64,000 nucleotides of DNA, taken from the NCBI RefSeq assembly GCF_003286085.1, contig NW_020825325.1, positions 1-64,000 of the forward strand, read 5' to 3'. The stretch is from Drosophila persimilis (lineage: Eukaryota; Arthropoda; Insecta; Diptera; Drosophilidae). Position numbers and translations under genes: made by a program. Of this stretch, positions 11,640-20,687 are shown piece after piece. Below the pieces are notes generated by a model. It had not been told where the DNA came from, did no database searches, and worked only from the letters and a program-made list of their open reading frames with translations. How positions within the stretch are numbered: the stretch's first letter is position 1; each line of letters begins with the position of its first letter.

Positions 11640-12685
11640 TCTAATAATCGTATTTAATGCCGAGGCACTCAATGAAATAATGGGTAATTGTACCCAAACG
11701 AGGTGAAAAACCAATATACCCGAAAAATTTAGGGTAGAGCGTCGCTTGGCTGGCGCGTACACGAAAACCACACAAGAATACCAACGAACTGCACTGGTGA
11801 CAAGCGAAAACGAAAAATTTCACCGCTGCAGTTCTGAAGAATGAATGTTGTGTATACGTATGCACCGACAACGATCGACGCTAAATTGATTTGCGAGGCA
11901 CGACTTTGTCTTAATTGATAGTTGGATCCTACTGACACCAAACGAATATACCCGACGAAAACAGGGTAGCGCGTCACTTGGTGTTTGGTTTGGATCAAGC
12001 GCGCCAAACAAAAGAACAACGATAAGCAACGGTGAAGAGCGAAAGCGAGACGAAAAAATTCACCGCTGCAGCTGCGTATTGGTATGCGTGCTTGGCCAAC
12101 GACCCAACTATACATATATTTGACGCAACGAAAACGAGAAAGGGGAAAGGGGCGACAGCGATTGCAGTTAAAATGAGTTATATGTGTAGTTATTTCGTCC
12201 AAGAGGGTTAGATGTACATATGTATGTATATATGTATTAATATATATGCTCAACTCTAACTACAGCATGCAATCTAGCTCTACTATGTCATACGTATGTG
12301 CCAAGAATTGAAAGCGAGGTGCAATTGTTTCAGCACAAGACAATAATTGCGAGTTTTTTAATCTTTTCGTCTTCACTCGAGCTTTCACTTTTTTGCACAA
12401 ATACCTCTTGGGAAGATAGGAAATTCCAGGTGCTGTACTCTCCTCTTGTATATATGTAGCTGCAGACAGGGTATTGCACGACCGGCGCGGTGATTTTTAT
12501 TTTTAGTTTGGTTTGTTTGATTATTTGCACACACGTCGCGGTCAATTTGGCAATTTAGCTGCCGCACATATGCATGTACATGTATGTATGTATGTATAAT
12601 AGATTTTGGCTATTTATCTTTTCTTCACTGTGTCACTGTCACTTTTTGCCTTCCACTTGAATTAATATGTACGTTTAAATTGCAA
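11640..12685 (-). other. 5' untranslated leader of BEL element B
   Basis: About 1.05 kb between gag and the primer-binding site. It contains two or three diverged relatives of the 55-bp repeat of element A (phrases AATATACCCG and GGGTAGCGCGTCACTTGG at about 11709-11750 and 11943-11985) and TATG-rich microsatellites near 12215-12250 and 12565-12600. I see no convincing coding region. Confidence 0.6.
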
Positions 12686-12777
12686 GTCCACCCGGGGGCG
12701 CCATGAAATTTTAGAATAGTTTTTCTAAATAACAATACCGAAATTTCTTGGGTGACTGCAATTTTTTATTTTAATAC
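12686..12777 (-). repeat. Primer-binding site and truncated 5' LTR of BEL element B
   Basis: The 18-bp primer-binding site (12686-12703) is identical to that of element A. The LTR begins at 12704 and matches 6324-6397, but after TTAATAC at 12777 it is replaced by the start of an Osvaldo-like LTR. The Osvaldo-like element therefore inserted into, or recombined with, this LTR. Confidence 0.8.
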
Positions 12778-13829
12778 TGTGAGGAAAGGTATTCCCACAC
12801 ATAGGGGGCAGTATAGGGTTAAGCGCTAACGACCGTTATCCGGGGATATCCGGAGGCGGCGAATTCCCGAGGAGAGCTCTCCCGGGGTCCCAAGATGAGA
12901 GGGGAGGACCCCTGGAGAGAGAGCAGCGGGATGACGGGATCGGGCCGGCAGTGGCCCAGCGCATGTCCAAATATGGTCATGAGATCACGCCACCAGCCAG
13001 GTCCCGTTGGAGAGCGAGCAGCGGGATGACGGGATCGGGCCGGCAGTGGTCCAGCGCATGACCAAATATGGTCATGAGATCACGCCACCAGCCAGGTCCC
13101 GTTGGAAAGCGACAAGGGAATGAAGGAACGCCGATGGAAAAATACGGGCACCGCATGGCGGAAAGTGCCGTTAGCGCCAGGCGGCATCGGCGGCGCCGAC
13201 GCAGAAGCGAGCCTATAAGAGGAGGGCCGCGACCAGAAAAGAGGACAGTCCACAGACGGAGCCAACAAGAGTGAAGTGAATAGTGAGCCACGAAAGTGAA
13301 ACCAAGCAAAGGGAAGAGAACCGTAGAAAGCGAACGCGTTATGCGAGGATTAAGAGGCGGACTCGAGCGTGCAGCCAAGAGCCAAAGACTCAAATCCCTT
13401 GAACCAACGGCGCCCCGCTTGAAGCGCATCCCTTCAGGAGTGAGGCACCCTCGGGCCGAAAAGCCAAGTGAGTCGAGTGAGAGCGAACGCGTCAGGCGCC
13501 TGACTGAGAGGTGGATTTGGGCCCCGTGCCAAGAATCGCTAGCCCCAGTCAGTAGAGCCGGCGGTGCCACGCTTGGCGACGCCGTGGGGGGCCCAGGGAG
13601 CAACGCGCTCATCGGACCACAGAGGAGAGTCGGGAGGAGATCCAGCGCCGGAATCCGCGTAGCGTAAGATAGACTTAAGATACCAATAAAGCATTTTAAC
13701 ATACCAGTACAAGACCCAACCCGTGCCTTCTTACTTGTCGTCGGGGCAACATATAAATATTGTTGCAGCGAGCCTACCGACCGCTGAGCCAGCCCAGCTG
13801 CATCAGACGGAGAAGAACGGCTCGTTACA
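12778..13829 (+). repeat. 5' LTR of Osvaldo-like Ty3/gypsy element
   Basis: A TGTGAGG start and CTCGTTACA end border about 1.05 kb, followed two bases later by a primer-binding site. Inside are a TATA-like box (CCTATAAGAGG at about 13210), a likely poly(A) signal (AATAAA at about 13686) and a 95-bp direct tandem duplication (12921-13015 and 13016-13110, each with ATGGTCATGAGATCACGCCA). Its length and tRNA-Lys type site fit the Osvaldo group of Ty3/gypsy elements; that assignment is inference. Confidence 0.78.
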
Positions 13830-13831
13830 AC

Positions 13832-13849
13832 TGGCGCCCAACGTGGGGC
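13832..13849 (+). other. tRNA-Lys type primer-binding site
   Basis: The 18 bases TGGCGCCCAACGTGGGGC directly after the 5' LTR match the well-known tRNA-Lys primer-binding sequence of many retroelements. The same 18-mer occurs inverted at 59801-59818 for element C. Confidence 0.88.
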
Positions 13850-13920
13850 CCTGCGACAAGTAAAAGACAAAGTGCACTTGGGAAGGGCGGTACTAAGTTT
13901 GGTATCGCGAGAACATAAAA

Positions 13921-14823
13921 ATGAGGAGCCGACGATGGGTTCACTCATTGAGGAAAGAGGACTTGGTCCAGTGCGCGCGGGCGTGCGGTCTTCGATTGGA
14001 AGGTACGCTGACCGAGATGCACCGAATCTTCAAGGAGTGGATTGAGAAGCACGGAGAGGAACCGGAGTATGCGGACGCGCTCGAGGCCTGGGAGATGAAG
14101 GCGGGAGGAGCCGTGACCGCGGCCCAGATGGAGGACGGGGCGGATGCATACGAGCGCCTGACGCTGCCGGCGAGTGCGGAGCAAGTAACGCTGTGGAGAC
14201 GGCCGTCCGAGACCCAAGAGGAGCTCATCGCGAGCCTGGCGGTCCCGGTGAAAAACCGGGTCGCCGGTCGCCTAGCCGACCGCGGGCAGAGAGTGGGGAG
14301 AGGCCCACCCGGCCAGCACAGTCGGAGCAAGGGAGCGCGAGAAACCCCCAGGACACACACGAGCACCCCACACCTGAGCGACGCACCCGCCGTCGTCGCC
14401 GGCATAAGCGAATACACTCGCGAAGTCGAACCACCAAGCGCATTCGACACAACGATCCTCCCCGAGAACCCCGACTACACTTGCCACCCAGGAATCGACG
14501 AACCACCGGAGGACGATTCGGAACGAATCTCCGACCCATGGCCTCCCGACATCGCGCCGAGAATACAGGAATTTCTAGACGAAGAACTGCCGACACTCGC
14601 AGGCCTCCGAGGGACGACGGATCTAACAGAACACACCATCGTCATGAGAGTCAACCGACCCATAAAACAGCGGTACTACCCGAAAAATCCAGCCATGCGG
14701 CGGATCATCGATGAACAGGTCGACCAATTGATAGCAGAGGACCTAATCGAACCATCCCGGAGCCCCACAGCGCGCCAATCGTCCTGGTCCGCAAAAAGGA
14801 CGGGAGATGGCGCATGTGTGTAG
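13921..14823 (+). pseudogene. Osvaldo-like element: gag start fused to RT start by internal deletion
   Basis: The ATG lies 72 bp after the primer-binding site. Residues 1-45 form a SAP-like helical start (LRKEDLVQCARACGLRLEGT) comparable to that of the minus-strand Gag at 50486-49374. The remaining capsid region is then mostly absent and no CCHC knuckle or DTG/DSG protease motif can be found. From about residue 215 the sequence is RT N-terminus (KQRYYPKNPAMRRIIDEQ, DLIEPSRSP). Gag C-terminus and protease therefore look deleted, leaving an in-frame fusion. The frame is lost near residue 285 by a small indel. It is nonautonomous or dead. Confidence 0.72.
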
Positions 14824-15848
14824 ATTATCGGCAGCTAAACGAGCGTTCTATCCCGGACGCGTACCCGCTACCCAGGATCAACTACATACTAGAGTGACTC
14901 CGAAATGCCCACTTCATCACGACCCTGGACCTGAAAAACGGGTACTGGCAGATACCAATGGCCCGCGACAGCCGGGAAGCCACGGCATTCACGATACCCG
15001 GCCGAGGATTATACGAATGGAAAGTAATGCCTTTCGGTTTACACTCCGCGGGAGCCACGTTTCAACGGACCCTCGACGCCGTTATCGGCGCAGACATGGA
15101 ACCATTCGCGTTCGCATATCTCGACGACATCGTCATCGTCGGGAAATGCTTCCAGGAACACCTGAACAACGTAAAAGAAGTTTTCGCACGACTGCGAAAG
15201 GCAAACTTACGGGTCAACACGGACAAGTGTGCCTTCTTCCAGCGCCGGATAAAATGCCTGGGCCACGTGATCAGCGAAGAAGGTATCCACACGGACCCCG
15301 ACAAAATCGCAGCCGTAAAGGATCGGAGGCCGCCGTCCAACCTGAAGGAGCTACGACAATGCGTAGGCATGGCCGGTTGGTACCGCAGATTTGTCCCGAA
15401 CTTTGCCACCGTAGTCCAACCAATGTCACTGCTGCTGAAGAAAGGGAAAGCATGGACATGGGGTCAAGAACAACAAGACGCCTTCGACGAGCTGAAAACA
15501 CTGCTCACCACCGCACCGGTACTCGCCTGCCCAGACTTTAACGTCAAATTTTCCCTGCAGACGCAAGCAACCTTGGAGTAGGCGCGGTCCTCACCCAAGA
15601 GATCGAAGGGAAAGAGCGGGTCATCGCATACGTCAGTCGACGCCTCAACAAGGCAGAAGAAAACTACTCGGCCACCGACAAGGAATGCCTCGCCGTCATC
15701 TGGGCGATCCGAAAACTGCGATGCTATCTCGAAGGCTACCGATTCGACGTCATAACCGATCATCTCGCACTAAAGGCTGAATACCCTCGAGAGCCCTTAC
15801 GGTAGAGTAGCAAGATGGGCGCTCGAACTACAGCAATACCAATACGAC
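14807..15848 (+). pseudogene. Osvaldo-like element: RT and RNase H, interrupted
   Basis: The RT palm is readable mostly in the 14958-15581 frame: GYWQIP just upstream, TIPGRGLYEWKVMPFGLHSA, the catalytic AYLDDIVIVG box and CLGHVISEEGIHTDP. The frame upstream (14760-14957) carries an indel and a TGA at about 14896. After 15581 the RNase H region reads in another frame (15587-15848), with a further stop or frame change near 15780-15810, before integrase resumes. Several independent lesions mean no functional RT. Confidence 0.85.
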
Positions 15849-17189
15849 GTGAACTATCGGGCCGGCAACCAGAACGTAGTCGCTGACGCGCTGTCAAGAC
15901 AACCATTGGAGACCCTCTCCCGCATCGAGGAGGAAGACAACACAGCATGCACCTGGCTTAAACAAAGGATCCAGCAAGTCCAAGACGAACCCCAGATATA
16001 CCCGGACTACACGCACGAAAACGGGCAGCTATACCGCTATCTAGGACACGGAGCCGACGACGACGACCACATACCGTGGAAACTATGCGTGCCTAAAAGC
16101 GGCCGAACGAGAGTACCCCGCGAATGCCATGACGAACCAACAGCAGGACACCTCGGCGTCCGGAAAACCATCCTGGGGACAACGCAACGCTATTACTGGC
16201 CAGGACTACACCGAGACGTACGACGGTGCGTGCAGGGCTGCGTAAGCTGCCAGAAGTTCAAGGCCACACAGCGCAAGGCCGTGGGCAGGATGCTCCCGCG
16301 CAAAGCCGAAGAACCCTTCGCCACCCTGTGTGCCGATTTCGTCGGACCATTACCACGGTCCAAGCACGGGAACACCATCTTACTGGTCTTCTTCGACACT
16401 TTCTCCAAGTGGGTCGAACTGGTACCCCTCAAGAAAGCGACAACAGCAAACATCGAACGAGCCTTCAGAGAACGAATACTGAGCAGCTTCGGCGTGCCGA
16501 AACTATTCGTGTGCGACAACGGAAACCAGTTCACCAGCCGATCGTTTAAAACATTCTTGCGAACCGCAGGCGTGGACCTACAACACACAGCCCCGTATTG
16601 CCCCCAAGAAAACCCGACGGAGAGAGCCAATCGGACTGTGAAAACGATGATCGCACAGTTCGTCGACGACCACCAGAACACGTGGGACGAACTCCTACCC
16701 GAGATGACATTGGCGATCAACTCCAGCGTCTCCGAGACGACCGGATTCAGCCCCGCTTTCCTCCTGCAAGGAAGAGAACCCCGACTCCCCGGCACCCTTT
16801 ACGACGAAGTCACGCCCGGGACAGGGAGTACACAAGAGACGGCCAGCAGCAAAGCGACGAGACTAAAAGAAGTATTCGCCATCGTCCGAAACAACATCCA
16901 GAGAGCCAGCCAAGAGCAAGGAAGACATTACAACCTCCGCCGGCGACTATGGCGCCCCGCCATCGGATCATTGGTACTACTACGCGAACACCACCTCTCA
17001 AACGCCGCAGAGGGCTTCGCGGCAAATTTAGCTCCGAAGTTCGACGGCCCCTACCGAATCAACAGTTTTCCATCGCCAAACATCGCCAAATTACAAAATT
17101 GCGAAAGCCGGAAACCGAAGAGCGCGAATATCAATGACCTGAGAGAGTTCCACGACCACGAGCCCGACGAGCCCACACAGGAATGCTGA
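15849..17189 (+). CDS. Osvaldo-like element: RNase H end and integrase (open, 446 codons)
   Basis: The stretch opens with the tail of RNase H (NVVADALSRQP) and then a complete Ty3/gypsy integrase: zinc-binding H94, H101, C131 and C134; catalytic D163 (CADFVGPLP), D223 (VCDNGNQFTS) and E258 (ENPTERANRTVK), with the 35-residue D-E distance typical of the family. The C-terminus carries the GPY-type motif (APKFDGPYRI). The Met is internal to pol and is not a real start. The domain is uninterrupted although the upstream pol is broken. Confidence 0.88.
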   Translation: MNYRAGNQNVVADALSRQPLETLSRIEEEDNTACTWLKQRIQQVQDEPQIYPDYTHENGQLYRYLGHGADDDDHIPWKLCVPKSGRTRVPRECHDEPTAGHLGVRKTILGTTQRYYWPGLHRDVRRCVQGCVSCQKFKATQRKAVGRMLPRKAEEPFATLCADFVGPLPRSKHGNTILLVFFDTFSKWVELVPLKKATTANIERAFRERILSSFGVPKLFVCDNGNQFTSRSFKTFLRTAGVDLQHTAPYCPQENPTERANRTVKTMIAQFVDDHQNTWDELLPEMTLAINSSVSETTGFSPAFLLQGREPRLPGTLYDEVTPGTGSTQETASSKATRLKEVFAIVRNNIQRASQEQGRHYNLRRRLWRPAIGSLVLLREHHLSNAAEGFAANLAPKFDGPYRINSFPSPNIAKLQNCESRKPKSANINDLREFHDHEPDEPTQEC

Positions 17190-17600
17190 CATCGCGGAAG
17201 AAACCGATGAAACAGCAACCCGACGCCCCGACCGCGGCACCGCAGAGTCGGCAGAACCCGGGGCACCCGGCCAAGAGAGACAACGTCAGCGAAACACCGA
17301 CCGGCGGCGCAACGCCAACAACAACGCGAGCACAACAAACCCCTCGACCACGAAGTAAACAGACCCGCTAACGAGGCAAGGGACGAGATGATCGCAAGTC
17401 GGCGGCGACCCCAAAACGCACCCCCGGTGCAACACGGAAGAGAGAAGAAAAGCTTGCTCCGCAAATACGGATCCTGCAGAACAGCTTAAATAGCCGCAAC
17501 TCTGGCTCCCATCAATCAGTGCACTCTCACCAGAAGAAGGCGAAGCCATCCGAGCCAACAACCCACCGCCGCACGCCCCACGCACGGGTCTTCGTGACTC
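17190..17600. other. 3' untranslated part of the Osvaldo-like element and an unclear junction
   Basis: GC-rich, with no gene. It continues after the integrase stop with an Arg/Pro/Thr-rich possible tail (short frame 17183-17371). No 3' LTR beginning TGTGAGGAAAGG is present anywhere downstream, so the 3' end of this element is missing and the boundary to the next LTR-like block cannot be placed. Confidence 0.45.
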
Positions 17601-18147
17601 TCGTCGGACTGGGTCTCTGCGTAAGTTTTGGTACAACGACCGTACTGTGAGCCTGATCTCTGCGTAAGTTTTGGTACAACGACCGTACTGTGAGCCTGAT
17701 CTCTGCGTAAGTTGCTTTCTGGTTTTCAATCGGCGTCTATTTATACGCCAATGGGCGCTGTGTCAGCGGGTTCGGAAGTGCACTTCCGCGTCGGGGTGCA
17801 CTTCGCCGTTCTGGCGACGCGGGTTGACCTAGTTCCGTCCCTTCTTGTTTTTGGCGAGCTGGCGGGTTTGCCGTTGGGTGCTTGTCGTGGGCTTCCGCGG
17901 TGTCATCGTTTTGTAGTTGATGAACCCGGAAGACTGCGCCTGGCCGGTTGCTTGGTCTGGAGTGGTGGAAGTCCGCTCGACCTGGTGTGTTTGGTCAGCG
18001 TTATGAAGGCGGCGCGTGTCAATCGGTGGTTATGTGTGGAGGGGGGGTGTTCGTGGAGTACGTTGGGCGAGGTGTCGCAATTTAGTAGCCGGGTTTTTAT
18101 TGGGTGTTGGGAGAGGCGTTGTAGCGAACCCTTTTGGGTTCGTTACA
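17600..18147 (-). repeat. LTR-like fragment, probably minus-strand, inserted in a Pao-like element
   Basis: Read on the minus strand it begins TGTAACGAACCC at 18147, followed by a near-perfect short palindrome (GGGTTCGCTACA), and has a TATA-like GTATAAATAG at about 17737-17746. Downstream come about 2.3 copies of a 43-bp tandem repeat (anchors CTCTGCGTAAG at 17615, 17658 and 17701). The 18147/18148 edge falls in the middle of an RT reading frame. An alternative is that it is the diverged 3' LTR end of the plus-strand element, since both end in CGTTACA. Confidence 0.5.
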
Positions 18148-19025
18148 AGCTGTACCGTACGAAACGGTTGTAAGTTTATAATCTTTTAACATTTCGTTTG
18201 GATTATCTCTATAAATTATATGCAAATATTGTTGATCGTCTTTATCAACATTAATTTGCCGGTACATTTTTTCAATGTCCGCAGGTATTACAAATGGCCA
18301 TTTACGCCATTTCACCATAATATCGAAGATATCTTTTTGGACCCTTGGTCCAACCCACATGATATCATTTAAACTTTTATTGTTTGTGGTTTTTGCTGAA
18401 GCATCGAAAACCACCCTCAGCTTTGTCGTTAGACTGGAATCTCTTATGACTCCTTGATGGGGTAAATAATATTTCCCATCTTCTTTGGACTCTACCATAT
18501 GTCCTAAGTTTTTATATTCATTCATGAACTTTACATAATTTTCTTTTAATGTTTTATTATTGCTGAGCTTTCTTTCTAAACTATAAAATCGCGCTATAGC
18601 TTGGGGTTTTGAATCTCCTAGATCCTTTTCTTTTTTAAATGGTATTTTAACCACAAGAAATGCTCCCCGCACACATCTTCTTCTACGTCATTCCTTTCAC
18701 TTTCCAATTCCCAGAACCGCTCTAAGTCCCCAACTTCAATTCTTGTCGCCACAATAAATTTATCACCTTTTGATTTCCATCCGAATTCTGTATTTTGTCC
18801 AAGTAGTCCGTCTATTTTTACTACTCCGTCTTTTAAAATATGGGTATACAAATCTATCCCAATTATTACATCTACCCTACTTGGTTTGTTAAAGTTAGGG
18901 TCTGGCAACACATAATCTTGCCACTTAGTTTTATCAATATTGAAAGACTTTAATGGTAAAGCTTTCATCAGTTTCGGAAGAATAATTGCTTCAATATTTA
19001 GAGGACCTTTATTATAACCTTTATT
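18148..19025 (-). pseudogene. Pao-like (BEL/Pao) pol fragment: protease end to RT start
   Basis: Two overlapping frames (19025-18618 and 18672-18148) encode the post-protease segment (RVDVIIGIDLYTHILKDG, TEFGWKSKGD) and the RT N-terminal half (YYLPHQGVIRDSSLTTKLRV, VVFDASAKTTNNKSLNDIMW, PADIEKMYRQI). It is clearly BEL/Pao but much more distant from elements A and B than they are from each other. It is frameshifted near 18665, cut at 18148 by an LTR-like block just after the TVSYGTA segment, and cut at about 19025 by a Helentron-like repeat. Confidence 0.8.
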
Positions 19026-19558
19026 ATATATCAGACCGAGACGAGTTTGTTTCAAAATTTTGCCACACCCCCTTCCGCCCCCGCAAAGGATGCAAATCTG
19101 GGGATATTCACAAATCTCAGAGACTATTAAGGCTAGAGTAACCAAATTTAGTATCCGCACTCCCGTTAGATCTCACTATAAAACGTATATCTCAGAATTT
19201 CGCCCCACCCCCTTCCGCCCCCACAAAGGACGAAAATCTGTTGCATCCACAATATTGCAGATTCGAGAAAACTAAAAGCGCAGAATCATGGATAACCACC
19301 ATATCTATCAGATTGCTGAATCTGGATCAGATCAGATCATTTTTATAGCCAAAGGAAACTAATCAATTTGCAGTGGCCACGCAGCGCGTGACGTCACGCT
19401 CAGACTGATTTTCTGTCTCTCTCGCACGCACTCTTTGTCGTGTTGGTTAATATTAGCGGCGTCTGCCGGAGGAGAGCCATACTGACTTAGTATCGGGTAT
19501 AACTGTAGAGTTGCGGTGTACGCAGCAACTCACAACGTTCCCCCTCGTTTTTCAATTA
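19026..19558 (+). mobile_element. Helentron/DINE-like repeat copy, 5'-truncated
   Basis: It contains the internal phrases shared by all copies in the window (CTCAGAGACTATTAAGGCTA, CCCACAAAGGACGAAAATCT, CTGATTTTCTGTCTCTCTCG) and the 3' end signature: AGTATCGGGTATAA, then a GAGTTGC...GCAACTC hairpin and a CCCCCTCG terminus at about 19552. It lacks the 5' end ATACCCGATACTC. Family assignment is from memory of Drosophila repeats; structure and repetition are seen directly. Confidence 0.68.
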
Positions 19559-20063
19559 CAATAGATATACATATTTCGTCATCTATTAAAATACAGCCTG
19601 TTTAGCTCGTATTTTTCCAAAATTTTATACTCTGTTCCTTCCTATAGGAGGGAAATCAAAGTTTTTTATTTTGCTACCTTTAGCTATCAGTGAACTAGAC
19701 ACTTGTTCAGTCTCAAGGAAGCTGCTTTAACTCCGTGCTCTTACCACAGGTGTGAAACAACGGAGAGTCTCGAAGGACCAAAATGTTAAGATCTTAAAAG
19801 AAAAGTCTAGACATTTGCGAGTTGAGTTGTAAATTCAAACTAATTTTTATTCTTAAAATCAGAGCCTTATATGTGATTTGACAATGAGGTAGGAGGTACA
19901 ATTTGATAGTCTATAATTATCGTTCGACCTACGCAGAGGAATTGGCTGGGCGTAAGTTGCCGAAGTTGGCGGCCGATAACACACTGGCATTGATAAATGC
20001 AATTTGAATTTCAATTGGCTTTTGTGTGTTATCGGTCATTATGGTCTGGTATTTGCGTGGTAT
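19559..20063. other. Gene-free stretch, possible Pao-like 5' end remnant
   Basis: About 500 bp, AT-rich, no coding. On the minus strand TGGTCCTTCGAGACTC (about 19765-19780) sits three bases inside a TGTTAAGATC start (19783), which resembles a primer-binding site next to an LTR. If real, this is the 5' LTR edge of the Pao-like element at 18148-19025. A 12-bp inverted pair, GGCCGATAACAC and GTGTGTTATCGG, occurs at about 19970-20035. This is a weak call. Confidence 0.3.
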
Positions 20064-20687
20064 TTTTATACCCGATACTCAAAATGAGTATTGGGGTATA
20101 TTAGATTTGTGGTAAAAGTGGATGTGTGTAACGTCCAGAAGGAATCGTTTCCGACCCCATAAAGTATATATATTCTTGATCAGCATCAATAGCCGAGTCG
20201 ATTGAGCCATGTCTGTCTGTCCGTCTGTCCGTCCCCTTCAGCGCCTAGTGCTCAAAGACTATAAGAGCTAGAGCAACGATGTTTCGATCCAGACTTCTGT
20301 GATATGTCACTGCTACAAAAATATTTCAAAACTTTGCCCCGCCCACTTCCCCTTCCGCCCCCACAAAGGACGAAAATCTGTTGCATCCACAATATTGCAG
20401 ATTCGAGAAAACTAAAAGCGCAGAATCATAGATAACCACCATATCTATCAGATTGCTGAATCTGGATCAGATCAGATCATTTTTATAGCCAAAGGAAACT
20501 AATCAATTTGCAGTGGCCACGCAGCGCGTGACGTCACGCTCAGACTGATTTTCTGTCTCTCTCGCACGCACTCTTTGTCGTGTCGTTTAATATTAGCGGC
20601 GTCTGCCGGAGGAGAGCCATACTGACTTAGTATCGGGTATAACTGTAGAGTTGCGGTGTCCGCAGCAACTCACAACGTTCCCCCTCG
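20064..20687 (+). mobile_element. Helentron/DINE-like repeat, both ends present
   Basis: It starts TTTATACCCGATACTCAAAA (with its own hairpin, ATACTC/GAGTAT) and ends with AGTATCGGGTATAA, the GAGTTGC/GCAACTC hairpin and CCCCCTCG. The ends are mutual inverted repeats (ATACCCGATACT and AGTATCGGGTAT). About 620 bp, with no coding region. A CTGTCTGTCCGT microsatellite lies near 20210-20235. The architecture fits noncoding Helentrons of the DINE-1 type; the family name is inference. Confidence 0.7.

Noticed and set aside
13832..13849. tRNA gene at the tRNA-Lys-like 18-mer
   Set aside because: Only the 18 bases complementary to a tRNA 3' end are present, next to an LTR. It is a primer-binding site, not a tRNA gene.
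12977..13948. 323-codon minus-strand ORF over the Osvaldo-like 5' LTR
   Set aside because: GC-rich LTR with no stops by composition; no domain, overlaps LTR control signals on the other strand.
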